A stretch of 15,027 nt of DNA from contig JBDIAP010000095.1 of the NCBI GenBank assembly GCA_039812485.1, forward strand, positions 1 to 15,027, given 5' to 3'. Below are positions 7,752-14,896 of the stretch, in pieces (positions within the stretch are counted from its first letter, which is position 1; each line of letters opens with the position of its first letter). The DNA comes from Kineosphaera sp039812485. GTDB taxonomy: Bacteria; Actinomycetota; Actinomycetes; Actinomycetales; Dermatophilaceae. The position numbers and the translations under genes are program-made. The notes below the pieces were generated by a model, which saw only the letters and a program-made list of their open reading frames with translations, ran no database searches and was not told where the DNA came from.

Positions 7752-7812
7752 GGGCGGACACTGTGCGGGGCGAGTGTCCATTCGCCCCGCACAGTTCCCC
7801 TGGTGTCCGCCC
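7752..7812. repeat. Nested inverted repeat (two-tier stem)
   Basis: The inner arms are 14 bases and perfect (7760-7773 and 7782-7795) with an 8-base loop. The outer arms are 9 bases (7752-7760 and 7804-7812), sharing base 7760 with the inner arm. An unpaired stretch of 8 bases on the right side separates the two stems. It could be a terminator, a structured RNA or a protein-binding site. No neighbouring start codon is close enough to decide. Confidence 0.6.
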
Positions 7813-8076
7813 TGATTCCCCGAGATCGAGGCCGAGCCTGCGGAGTGTCCCTTCCGCGGCTGGGTTCGATCGGTGGTTGCCCGGGCGACTATGAGTCCAC
7901 CACCGACCACGGCCCGCGCACAGCCCCCGCGCGGCAGATCCCGCCAAAGGAGTGGTGCGTTGGGTGCCGGACCCATCGAAAGTTTGGTGCGATCACGGTC
8001 GCGCCGGCCGAACGTCGCTTCGCGCCTGTCTGGGGGCCGCTGCGGCACAGCAGAATCGGTCGGGAGCGGGCCGCCG

Positions 8077-9471
8077 TCAGCCGGCGAGCGGCAGCACCGC
8101 GCGCACCCGCCAGCGATCGCCGTCGAGGCCCGCGCGCAGGCCGCCGCCGAGCAGCTCGACCCGTTCGGTGAGCCCGACGAGACCCAGCCGCGTCGAGCCG
8201 AGGTCGACGAGGTGCTCGTCGCGCACCTCGTTGTCGACGCAGATCTCGAGGGCGTCGGCGGTCGTGCGCACGTCGATGGCACAGGGGGTGTCGGTGCCGG
8301 CGTGCTTGACGATGTTGGTCACCGATTCGCGCAGCACCCGATCGGCCGCGCCCTCGACGCTCTGCGCCAGCGGCGCGACCGCGCACGTGACCTCGACGGG
8401 GTGACCCACGGCGCGCAGGTCCGCGGCGAGCCGGTCGACGAGTCGCGCCACCCGCTCGACGGAGGCGTCGGCGTGCCCGCCCGCACCTTCGGGCCAGACC
8501 GCCACACCGCCCGCGGGCCCCGCGGCACCCCCACCCGTGTCGGCGCCGTCCGGTCCCCGCCGTCCGACCGGCGTGGCACCCACGACGGCGCCGGCACCAC
8601 CGACACCGCCGCCGGCCACGACGTCCTGGGTGTCGGTCGCGGCGGGGTGGGGCTCGCTACCGATGACGGTGGCGTCGTCGCAGACGATGTCGCTGGCGCG
8701 CAGCACCTGGAGCAGGCGCTTGAGTTCGTCGAGGGAGTCGCGGGAACTGCGCTCGATCGCCGCCCGAGCAGTCTCCTGCCGGGCGGGGTCCTGGGTCACG
8801 CGCAGCACTGCGGCCTGCATCGAGATGAGGGTGAGCCCGTGGGCGACGACGTCGTGCAACTCGCGCGCCAGCAGCTGCCGCTCCCGCAGCCGCACGCCGG
8901 CAGCCTCCGCCTCGAGGGTCTGGGCCCGCGCCTCGGCGGCACCCGCCCGCCGGGTCGTGCGGCCCAGAGCCCACCCGCCGAGACCGGCCGCGAGCACGAG
9001 CGTCGGCAGCAGCCACTTGAGGCCGTCGATGATCCGCAGGTCACGCAGGCCGAGCGCGACCAGCCACACGGTGACGCACCCGCCGACGGCGACCGCGGCG
9101 GCGCGGTCGGCGCGCAGCGCCACGACGAAGACCGCGACACCGACGGCGAAGAAGCCGATGCCGCCCTGCCACGCGACATACGACACCCCGAGCGCCAGCA
9201 GCGCGGCGGCGACGGCGACCCGCGAATACCAGCGGGCGAGCACGATGCTCGCGAGCAGCAGCAGGTCGGCCACGATGGCGCTCGCGCGCGCGAGCGTTGA
9301 CAGCTCCGGGCGCGCGGCGAAGATGCTGATGTCGCTGACGATGCCGCTGATCGCGAACACGACGACGACGAGGTAGGCGACCAGCCCCCATGACCAGCGG
9401 GGCCAGCGGGGCCGGAGGGGCAGCATCGAGCGGCGCCGCGTCGCGGCGGGCTGCAGCGGGGAAGCGGTCAC
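8077..9471 (-). CDS. NarL-type sensor histidine kinase
   Basis: This is the inner-membrane sensor of a two-component system, passing phosphate to a response regulator, presumably the one at 10017. From GTG 9471 it has 464 residues. About five hydrophobic segments (WGLVAYLVVVVFAISGIV through WLLPTLVLAAGLGGWALG) precede a short coiled stretch and the HisKA_3 dimerisation box LLARELHDVVAHGLTLISMQ, with the phospho-acceptor His 206 (codon 8854-8856). The ATP-binding part shows the N box VLRESVTNIVKHAG and a final STRLGLVGLTERVELLGGG. A Gly/Pro-rich insert of about 50 residues (about 8468-8625) separates them. GTG 9522, 4 bases after the preceding stop, and ATG 9426 are alternative starts; codon bias favours 9471 or later. 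It is probably co-transcribed with the secreted protein gene upstream. Confidence 0.88.
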   Translation of the reverse strand: MTASPLQPAATRRRSMLPLRPRWPRWSWGLVAYLVVVVFAISGIVSDISIFAARPELSTLARASAIVADLLLLASIVLARWYSRVAVAAALLALGVSYVAWQGGIGFFAVGVAVFVVALRADRAAAVAVGGCVTVWLVALGLRDLRIIDGLKWLLPTLVLAAGLGGWALGRTTRRAGAAEARAQTLEAEAAGVRLRERQLLARELHDVVAHGLTLISMQAAVLRVTQDPARQETARAAIERSSRDSLDELKRLLQVLRASDIVCDDATVIGSEPHPAATDTQDVVAGGGVGGAGAVVGATPVGRRGPDGADTGGGAAGPAGGVAVWPEGAGGHADASVERVARLVDRLAADLRAVGHPVEVTCAVAPLAQSVEGAADRVLRESVTNIVKHAGTDTPCAIDVRTTADALEICVDNEVRDEHLVDLGSTRLGLVGLTERVELLGGGLRAGLDGDRWRVRAVLPLAG

Positions 9472-9526
9472 CGCCCCAGGATCGCAGGCGACACGCACGT
9501 CGGCGACCGACCGGCCAGGCACCGGA

Positions 9527-9844
9527 TCAGTGGCAGAAGAACGGCACGATCCGACAGACGTCCCACGGCGGGCCTTGGGGCTTGCCGCGGTCGGGCGGCC
9601 ACGGCCGGTCGTCGCCGTTCGGCGGACCGGGGCGTTCGCGGCCGTCCCCGGCGCCCGTCGCGGGCGCCGACGGGGACGACACCGTGCCGAACGACGCGCT
9701 CTGGGGCGACCCCGCCTGGGTGGACACGGCGCCGGTCCACTGGGTGCCGGTCGGCATCGCGCGAGCGGGCACGCCGTGCGCGGGGCTGGCGACGAGTCCG
9801 CTGAACAAGACAGCCACGGTGATGGCGAGAAGACGACGCGTCAT
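9527..9844 (-). CDS. Small secreted protein with two C-terminal cysteines
   Basis: This is a 105-residue protein from ATG 9842-9844, with GGGAG 8 bases upstream. It opens with a classic signal peptide (MTRRLLAITVAVLFSGLVAS, then PAHG, cleavage likely near residue 23-27). The mature part is Ser/Thr/Pro-rich, then a Pro/Asp/Arg-rich stretch (GPPNGDDRPWPPDRGKPQGP). It ends in a compact hydrophobic tip with two cysteines seven positions apart (DVCRIVPFFCH). I recognise no family. The histidine kinase gene follows on the same strand, with its earliest possible start only 4 bases downstream, and the response regulator diverges. A ligand or accessory role for this kinase is inferred from position. 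A routine exported protein that merely shares the operon is the alternative. Confidence 0.75.
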   Translation of the reverse strand: MTRRLLAITVAVLFSGLVASPAHGVPARAMPTGTQWTGAVSTQAGSPQSASFGTVSSPSAPATGAGDGRERPGPPNGDDRPWPPDRGKPQGPPWDVCRIVPFFCH

Positions 9845-9903
9845 AGTCGACGCTCCCTTATCAGATCGTCGGATACCGCCGCCAGGCGGCACTGTGCGCG
9901 CAG

Positions 9904-9909
9904 ATTATC
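9904..9909 (-). promoter_or_regulatory. Possible -10 element of the secreted protein/kinase operon
   Basis: GATAAT on the minus strand sits about 60 bases before the secreted protein start. No good -35 hexamer is seen at 16-18 bases, so this is a weak call. Confidence 0.25.
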
Positions 9910-9943
9910 GTCACCTTAGGGCGACCCACAGGCGCCTTGCCGA

Positions 9944-9984
9944 CGACCGGTCCGCACCCGTCGTGGCCCGTCGACCGGTCCGCA
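9944..9984. promoter_or_regulatory. Two direct repeats containing GACCGGTC; candidate operator
   Basis: The 13-mer CGACCGGTCCGCA occurs at 9944-9956 and again at 9972-9984, 28 bases start to start. Each copy contains the 8-base palindrome GACCGGTC, the kind of dyad that a dimeric NarL-type regulator could bind. The pair lies between the divergent secreted protein/kinase operon and the regulator gene, ending 32 bases before the regulator's start. Binding by this regulator is inference. Confidence 0.5.
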
Positions 9985-10016
9985 AGCCAATGCCCAGAGA
10001 ACACTAAGGAGTTGGC

Positions 10017-10694
10017 GTGACGCGCTGGCGCATCCTCATCGCCGACGACGAGGCGCTCATGGCGCAAGGGCTCAAGCTCTTCATCGAGCTCGCCGACGAC
10101 CTCGAGGTCGTCGGCCTCGCGAGCGACGGCCTCGACGCGGTGCACCTGTGCACCCGCCTGGCCCCGCATGTCGTGCTCATGGACCTGTCGATGCCGGTGC
10201 TCGACGGGGTCGCCGCGACGCGGCGCATCCGCGCCGAGCACCCGGCGGTCAGGATCGTCATCGTCACGACGTTCGCCACGGCCCAAGCCGTCGTGCCGGC
10301 GCTGCGGGCGGGGGCCGACGGCTACCTGCTCAAGGACAGCCGCCCCGAGGAGCTCGTCGCCGCGGTGCACGACGTCATCGCGGGCCGCAACCCGCTGTCG
10401 CCGCAGATCACCGGCGCGTTGCTCGATGAGATCCGGCGCCACCCCGCGCCCGGCGACCCGGTCGCGCCGCTGCTCAACCCCGACGTGCCGACCCTCACCG
10501 AGCGAGACCGGGAGGTGCTCGACCTGTTGGCGCAGGGCCTGACCAACGTCGAGATGGCGCGAGAGCTCGTCATCACCGAGGCCGCGGTCAAGTCGCGGCT
10601 CACGCAGCTGACCGGCAAGTTCGGCGTGGCCAGCCGCGTGCAGCTGCTCGTGCGCGCCTGTGAGCTGGGGGTCGTGCAGCCGCGGCTGCGCTGA
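10017..10694 (+). CDS. NarL/LuxR-family response regulator
   Basis: This 225-residue DNA-binding regulator is the likely partner of the divergent histidine kinase. The receiver domain (about 1-120) shows the acidic pocket (IADDEAL), the phospho-acceptor Asp 56 in VVLMDLSMPVLDG, the switch Thr in IVTTFAT and the conserved Lys in GYLLKDS. A linker with HPAPGDP leads to a LuxR-type helix-turn-helix (about 155-215): LTERDREVLDLLAQGLTNVE, then EAAVKSRLTQLTGKFGV. GTG 10017 is supported by AAGGAG 5 bases upstream. The gene stands alone on the plus strand and faces the glycosyltransferase genes tail to tail. Autoregulation through the repeats at 9944-9984 is plausible. Confidence 0.92.
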   Translation: MTRWRILIADDEALMAQGLKLFIELADDLEVVGLASDGLDAVHLCTRLAPHVVLMDLSMPVLDGVAATRRIRAEHPAVRIVIVTTFATAQAVVPALRAGADGYLLKDSRPEELVAAVHDVIAGRNPLSPQITGALLDEIRRHPAPGDPVAPLLNPDVPTLTERDREVLDLLAQGLTNVEMARELVITEAAVKSRLTQLTGKFGVASRVQLLVRACELGVVQPRLR

Positions 10695-10759
10695 GCGCTC
10701 GCGCGCCCACCAGCTCCCTGGCGCCCCACCGGCCGGGAGTCACCTGACCTGGCGGGGAG

Positions 10760-12034
10760 TCACATGATGCGGACGGCGACGGGCTTGGCGGCCCGCACCT
10801 CACGCAAGGCGGTCGCGACGGAAGGTCCCGGCTCGGGCAGCGCGTCGAAGGCCGCCGCGACCTCGTCGAGGTGCGTGACGTCGGCCTGGATGACGAGGTC
10901 CGCCAGCCCGTCGACCGAGCGCGGCCCCCACAGTTTGAGCAGCATGCGACCGTGCCGGTCGGCCAGGCCGTGCTTGGCGACGAGGTCGACGCAGCAGGCC
11001 AGAGCCTCGTCGAGCTCCCCGAGCCGGTTGGCCATCTGCATCTGCTCGGTGAGGATCTGGGGCGTCGCGACGACCTTGCCCTCGGAGTTCGTCGCCGTCT
11101 CGAGCCGGCGCAGGATGTCCCACGCCACGCGTGCCTGCCCCTGCGCGGCGTGCACCTGCGCCGTGAGCCAGTCGCTGTAGCCCTCGTCGGCGCCGTCGGA
11201 GCGCAACTCCTCGATGAGCTTGGTGGCGCCGGCGAAGTAGCCGTGCTCGATGAGCAGCGTCGTCAGGTCTTCCCGCGCCCGCCACCGGTAGGTGTCACTC
11301 GCCCGCACGCGTCGGGCCCGGTTGAGGTCGCCGAGGGCGCCGTCGTCGTCGCCGAGGGCGCGCCGCACCCGGGAGCGCTCGACGAGCGCCGTGACGAGGT
11401 CGTTGCCGCCGATGCCGCCGTCCGTCAGCTTGTCGAGGGCCGCGTCGGCGCGGGCCAGGCGGCGCAACAGCTGCTCACGCTCGTCATCCCGGCGCCGGTC
11501 CTCGACCACCGCCCACAGCGAGACCACGTCGCTGCCGGCCCCCAGGCCGACGAGTTCGCGGCCGGGCGCCAGCGGTTCGAGGCGGTCCTCGAAGGCCCCG
11601 ACGTAGTGGGCCCGGTCGGGTCGGTAGAGGCGCGGCTCGCGGCTCGCGCCCGCGCGGTTGCGCCCGCGACTCACCTCGACGGTGATCGCGTCGGGCTCCC
11701 CCACCATGCGTTCGGGCAGAGCGAGCAGCTTGGTGAGCGCCGGGATGTCGACCCGCAGCCGCTCACCGGGCTCGATGGCGAGCACCCACGGCGCGTCGTC
11801 GGTCATGCACGCGGCGGCGTTGCGGGCCGCGGACGCGTCACCGTCCCATGAGCCGACCTGCACCTTGGCGCCGGCGTTGCGGGCCGCCGCGAGAGCCTGC
11901 TCACCCGCACCCGCGCCGTAGACGCACACCTCGGTCAGCAGATGCCCGAGCGCGCGCACGGACTGCAGGCACCCGTGCAGATCGGGCGCGTCTTCGGTGA
12001 CCACGAGGCATACGGCGATCCGCGGCGCTGTCAT
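10760..12034 (-). CDS. GT2-like glycosyltransferase with helical repeat domain (degenerate DXD)
   Basis: This 424-residue protein has an N-terminal Rossmann-like GT2 fold (about 1-165): IAVCLVVTEDAPDLHGCLQS, then WDGDASAARNAAACMTDDAPW. In normal family members a DXD motif (often LDADE) follows; here it reads WVLAIEPGE (83-91). Residues about 190-410 are helical and TPR-like (DLVTALVERSRVRRALGDDD and similar repeats). GT2-TPR proteins beside flagellin genes often add sugars to flagellin in the cytoplasm. This one is third in a minus-strand row after flagellin and a paralogue. Without the metal-binding aspartates it may be inactive, scaffold-like, or use another mechanism. ATG 12032-12034 has AGAGG close upstream. 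Confidence 0.75.
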   Translation of the reverse strand: MTAPRIAVCLVVTEDAPDLHGCLQSVRALGHLLTEVCVYGAGAGEQALAAARNAGAKVQVGSWDGDASAARNAAACMTDDAPWVLAIEPGERLRVDIPALTKLLALPERMVGEPDAITVEVSRGRNRAGASREPRLYRPDRAHYVGAFEDRLEPLAPGRELVGLGAGSDVVSLWAVVEDRRRDDEREQLLRRLARADAALDKLTDGGIGGNDLVTALVERSRVRRALGDDDGALGDLNRARRVRASDTYRWRAREDLTTLLIEHGYFAGATKLIEELRSDGADEGYSDWLTAQVHAAQGQARVAWDILRRLETATNSEGKVVATPQILTEQMQMANRLGELDEALACCVDLVAKHGLADRHGRMLLKLWGPRSVDGLADLVIQADVTHLDEVAAAFDALPEPGPSVATALREVRAAKPVAVRIM

Positions 12035-12139
12035 GCCCCTCTTATCGACCCGCCCCGGCGTGTCTTAAGTGACGAAATCGCCACGATCTGCTAGGAGTTC
12101 GTCTCCGTCGCGGGCCGGTCGACGCTCGCGCTCGGCGGC

Positions 12140-13234
12140 TCAGCCGCGCTGCTCCGCCGACGTGCCGAGCGAGGTCTCGAGCCGTAGCCGGTTCGCGACC
12201 TCCCACCACGCCGCCGCCGCGTCCTCCAGCCCCATGACCAGGTGCAGCGCGTAGAGGTTCTGGGCGGCGAGGAAGCTGCCCCGGCCGGTCAGCGACCCCG
12301 CGAGGTCGGGCCGATCACCCATGTCGAGGCAGCGCTTCCAGCAGCTCACGGCCAGCGGCGCCAACTGCTCGACCTTGGCCGGCTCACGCAACAACATCTC
12401 GAAGAAGAGGTCGCCGACGACGAAGGCGAAGTCGGGCGAGTCCCGCCACGCGGCCATGTGCTCGTCCATGAGGGCGATCGCGTGCCGGAACCGGTGCGCC
12501 GCGCGGGCCGTGTCGATCGCCTCGACGACGAGCTCGTGTCGGCGGGGATGCTCCGGCTCCAGGTGTGCCAGGGCTTCGGTGTAGGCCTCGAGCGCCTCCG
12601 CGACCCGCCCGTCGGCACGCAGCACCTCGGCCAAGTCCATGAGCATCTCGGGATCCCCGGGGCGCACGCCGAGCCCCTGCAGGAGCACGGTCTCCATGAT
12701 CGAGCGGTCGTAACGCCAGCGCGCCGGCTCCAGATGGTCACTCGCGACGACGACCCCCGTGCGCAGCTGCGTCAGCCCGTCGACGACGGGCTCCTCGGAG
12801 CGCCGCCCCATGTAACGCACGGCCGCCGGCAGCAGCCGCGCCGACATCGCGACCGGCGACAGCCCGCGCGCCGCGTCGGCAGGCAGGACCGTGACGAGTC
12901 CGACGTGCTGAGGGGGCGTCTCGGCGAGCGCTCGCAGGCCAGCGCCGCCGCCGTCGATCCACTCCCGCGCCTCGAGCACGACGTTCCAGTCGGCGCCGGA
13001 GAGCTCGAGCGCCTGGTTGCGCAGGGCCGAGGTGTCCTCGCGCCAGGCGGCGGTCTCGACGCGCGCGCCGCAGCGCTGCGCCCGCTCCACCGTGTCATCG
13101 ACCGAGCCGAGGTCGAGCACGACCAGCTCGTCGACATACGGCTTGGCCGACAGCAGAGCCCGTTCGATCACCCTGGCGTCGTCCCGGGCGACCATGACGA
13201 CCGCCACAGTGGCGACCTTGGCGACTTCGGCCAC
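12140..13234 (-). CDS. GT2-like glycosyltransferase with TPR-like domain, next to flagellin (degenerate DXD)
   Basis: This 364-residue protein begins at GTG 13232-13234, 6 bases after GGAGG and 25 bases after the flagellin stop, so it is surely co-transcribed with flagellin. The GT2 fold is clear: VAVVMVARDDARVIERALLS, LDLGSVDDTVERAQRCGARV (normally D-GS-DGT) and WREDTSALRNQAL. The usual DXD position reads VVLEAREW (85-92), so the second Asp is lost. The C-terminal half carries TPR-like helices (MLMDLAEVLRADGRVAEALE). Its place makes flagellin glycosylation the best guess. It is a paralogue of the downstream gene, and the pair probably arose by tandem duplication. Confidence 0.78.
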   Translation of the reverse strand: MAEVAKVATVAVVMVARDDARVIERALLSAKPYVDELVVLDLGSVDDTVERAQRCGARVETAAWREDTSALRNQALELSGADWNVVLEAREWIDGGGAGLRALAETPPQHVGLVTVLPADAARGLSPVAMSARLLPAAVRYMGRRSEEPVVDGLTQLRTGVVVASDHLEPARWRYDRSIMETVLLQGLGVRPGDPEMLMDLAEVLRADGRVAEALEAYTEALAHLEPEHPRRHELVVEAIDTARAAHRFRHAIALMDEHMAAWRDSPDFAFVVGDLFFEMLLREPAKVEQLAPLAVSCWKRCLDMGDRPDLAGSLTGRGSFLAAQNLYALHLVMGLEDAAAAWWEVANRLRLETSLGTSAEQRG

Positions 13235-13259
13235 GAGTTTCCTCCTACGACAATCGGCT

Positions 13260-14351
13260 TCAACCCCATCGGCCGGCGGTGTCGGTTCCTGATGCGCTGC
13301 CGCCGGTCCCCCCGGACCCGCCCGCCGACACGGCGATCGGCTCGAGACTGCGCGCCACACCCGGCACCCCACCCGGGCGCGGCGCCTCGACCGCGACGCC
13401 ACCGGGCGCGACGACACCGGGCGGCGAGGTGGGCACCGCACCGCTCGTCGGGGTCGACGCGCCGGCACCCGCCGGCGCTCCAGCACTCGATCCGACCGCC
13501 CCCGCCGCGGCCCCCGAGCCCGAAGGCTCCTGAGGCAGCAGCAGATTCAAGACCAACTGGGTGGCCTGACGGCCGTGAACCATCATCGCTGCTCCGGCGT
13601 CGGATGCGATCTGGGCGCGCAGCATACGGACTGTTTCTGCCCCGAGATCCGCGTCGTTGATGCGGGCCTGGGTCGCGCGCGTCGCGTCTTCGGTGGCGCC
13701 GAGGGAGGTGATCATGCGCTCCATCCGGGCCCGCGCCGAGGCCATCTCGGCGCGATGCTCGTTGAGGACGTCGATGGCCTCGTCCAACCGATCGAGCGCC
13801 GACACCGAGTCGGCCTGCGTGGCCACCGACAGTTCCGTGAGGCCGAGCGCCGCGCTGTCGTTCGAGCCCAGCGCCAGCTCCAGGGCGTCGGTCGCGGCGG
13901 GACCGGCCTGCACGCGCAGGCTCGAGCGGGAGCCGTCGACCAGATTGATGTCGTTGGCGTGGGAGCGCCTGACCATGGCGTCCAGCTCGTCGAGAGTGAG
14001 CACGACCGCCCGCTGCAGCAGCGTGCGTTGGTCGTCGGTGTAGGTGCCGTTGGCCGACTGCACCGCGATGACGCGCATGCGCTGCACGAGATCGGTCGTC
14101 TGCGACAGGGTGCCCTCGGCGATCTGCACGAAGTTGACACCCTCCTGGGTGTTGCGCGCGGCCTGCCGCAACCCCTCAAACTGGGCTCGCACCCGCTCGG
14201 CGATGGCCACTCCGGCGGCGTCGTCGACGGCCCCCACCAGGCGGCTGCCCGTCGCGATCCGCGCCGAGCTCGACGCGACGACCTGCTGTTGGTGCTCCCA
14301 GTGCCGCTGGATCGTCCGCATGACCGAGTCGGTGTCGATGGGGATGCGCAT
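13260..14351 (-). CDS. fliC: Flagellin with low-complexity C-terminal tail
   Basis: This is the structural subunit of the flagellar filament, exported by the flagellar type III system. Residues 1-150 form the N-terminal D0/D1 helices (SSARIATGSRLVGAVDDAAG, then NTQEGVNFVQIAEGTLSQT). The variable D2/D3 region is almost absent. About 190-272 is the C-terminal D1/D0 helix, ending MMVHGRQATQLVLNLLLP, where flagellins normally stop (LLR or similar). Here a 91-residue Ala/Gly/Pro/Ser tail (273-363) follows. ATG 14349-14351 is preceded by GGAGG at 9 bases. A sigma-28-like promoter lies about 70 bases upstream. It heads a likely operon with the two GT2-like genes. Confidence 0.92.
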   Translation of the reverse strand: MRIPIDTDSVMRTIQRHWEHQQQVVASSSARIATGSRLVGAVDDAAGVAIAERVRAQFEGLRQAARNTQEGVNFVQIAEGTLSQTTDLVQRMRVIAVQSANGTYTDDQRTLLQRAVVLTLDELDAMVRRSHANDINLVDGSRSSLRVQAGPAATDALELALGSNDSAALGLTELSVATQADSVSALDRLDEAIDVLNEHRAEMASARARMERMITSLGATEDATRATQARINDADLGAETVRMLRAQIASDAGAAMMVHGRQATQLVLNLLLPQEPSGSGAAAGAVGSSAGAPAGAGASTPTSGAVPTSPPGVVAPGGVAVEAPRPGGVPGVARSLEPIAVSAGGSGGTGGSASGTDTAGRWG

Positions 14352-14422
14352 GGCCGGTCACCTCCGTGGACCGTGAACCCGCCGTCCATGGCGGGTGCCG
14401 CGTCGGGTGAGGCGGCAATCGC

Positions 14423-14450
14423 CTATCGGCAGCGCAGGCCCCGCCCTGTA
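14423..14450 (-). promoter_or_regulatory. Candidate sigma-28 (FliA/WhiG-type) promoter of flagellin
   Basis: On the minus strand GCCGATAG (14423-14430) matches 7 of 8 bases of the sigma-28 -10 consensus GCCGATAA. TACA (14447-14450) lies 16 bases upstream, one mismatch and one base away from the consensus TAAA with 15. Sigma-28 normally drives flagellin genes. The predicted transcript would have a leader of about 65 bases before the flagellin start. Confidence 0.5.
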
Positions 14451-14549
14451 GGACGAACGCCCGTGCGACTCCGCGTCCTGCCACCGCCACCGCCCCCGCC
14501 CCTGCCCCTGCCCGCGCCGCGCTCGCCGCGCACGCGCCGGGGACGACGA

Positions 14550-14579
14550 AGGCGCTCGGCCCGATCGGGCCGAGCGCCT
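14550..14579. terminator. Perfect 30-base palindrome, likely terminator stem
   Basis: The two 15-base halves (14550-14564 and 14565-14579) are exact reverse complements, so a long stem with a tight GATC turn can form on either strand. It lies between the T-tailed terminator and the flagellin promoter, and probably blocks readthrough into flagellin. A protein-binding dyad is the alternative. Confidence 0.6.
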
Positions 14580-14588
14580 CGGTCGACG

Positions 14589-14610
14589 AAAAGCCTCTGC
14601 TGGTCGAGGC
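14589..14610 (-). terminator. Intrinsic terminator with short T-run
   Basis: On the minus strand GCCTC (14606-14610) pairs with GAGGC (14593-14597) across an 8-base loop, followed directly by TTTT (14589-14592). The stem is short but has the classic layout. It would end transcription coming from the gene at the right edge. Confidence 0.5.
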
Positions 14611-14896
14611 CTGCCGCCGGTCTTCGCAGGCTCCGGGTGGACTGCTCCGGGCCCGCCTGTCGTGCCTGTCATCTGAGGAGGAAGACGCCGTTGCCGGCGC
14701 CGGATTTCGCATCCCTGCGTGCGCGTGACCGTTCCAGAGTGCTCCTCGTGCGACTCGCTTCGGCGGCTGCAGTCCGCTGTCGCGACAACCCACTCTTCGT
14801 CGGGCACCGCGCGGCCGTGAGCAGCTTTACCACTTCTTTGAGGAATCAAGGGACGGCGTTGACGCCCCCATCGGCGGCGCGGCGGGCCGGCCCGAC

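Larger units (their letters stand above)
7509..8076. other. Long intergenic region with inverted repeats
   Basis: About 570 bases separate the DUF3263 gene from the end of the histidine kinase gene. Open frames here are uneven in codon use and match nothing I know. Two strong inverted repeats (listed separately) lie in the middle, and a 7-bp stem (7871-7877 with 7899-7905) lies near the right. I found no tRNA. Confidence 0.5.
14352..14896. other. Long non-coding region upstream of flagellin
   Basis: About 545 bases separate the flagellin start from the gene at the right edge. Open frames here have poor codon bias. It holds, from right to left on the minus strand, a 285-base stretch without any feature I can name (14611-14896), a T-tailed terminator, a perfect 30-base palindrome and the flagellin promoter. 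A leader or small RNA ending at the terminator is possible. Confidence 0.5.

Noticed and set aside
7860..7910. tRNA-like GGTTCGAT stretch with nearby stem
   Set aside because: No acceptor, D or anticodon stems can be assembled around it.
7873..9300. Long plus-strand frame across the histidine kinase gene
   Set aside because: Antisense shadow of the kinase, with no recognisable domain.
9527..9844. Small secreted protein as a lantibiotic or other modified peptide precursor
   Set aside because: It has a Sec-type signal peptide, no leader motif, and no modification or transport genes nearby.
10677..10690. Perfect 14-base palindrome at the end of the response regulator gene
   Set aside because: It has no loop, lies inside the coding sequence, and is easily explained by GC-rich codons; no T-run follows.
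14640..14740. Resemblance to a cyclic di-GMP (GEMM-I) riboswitch on the minus strand
   Set aside because: A CACGC...GGGATGCGAAATCC stretch recalls parts of the consensus, but the paired elements and the tetraloop receptor do not line up, and terminators separate it from flagellin.
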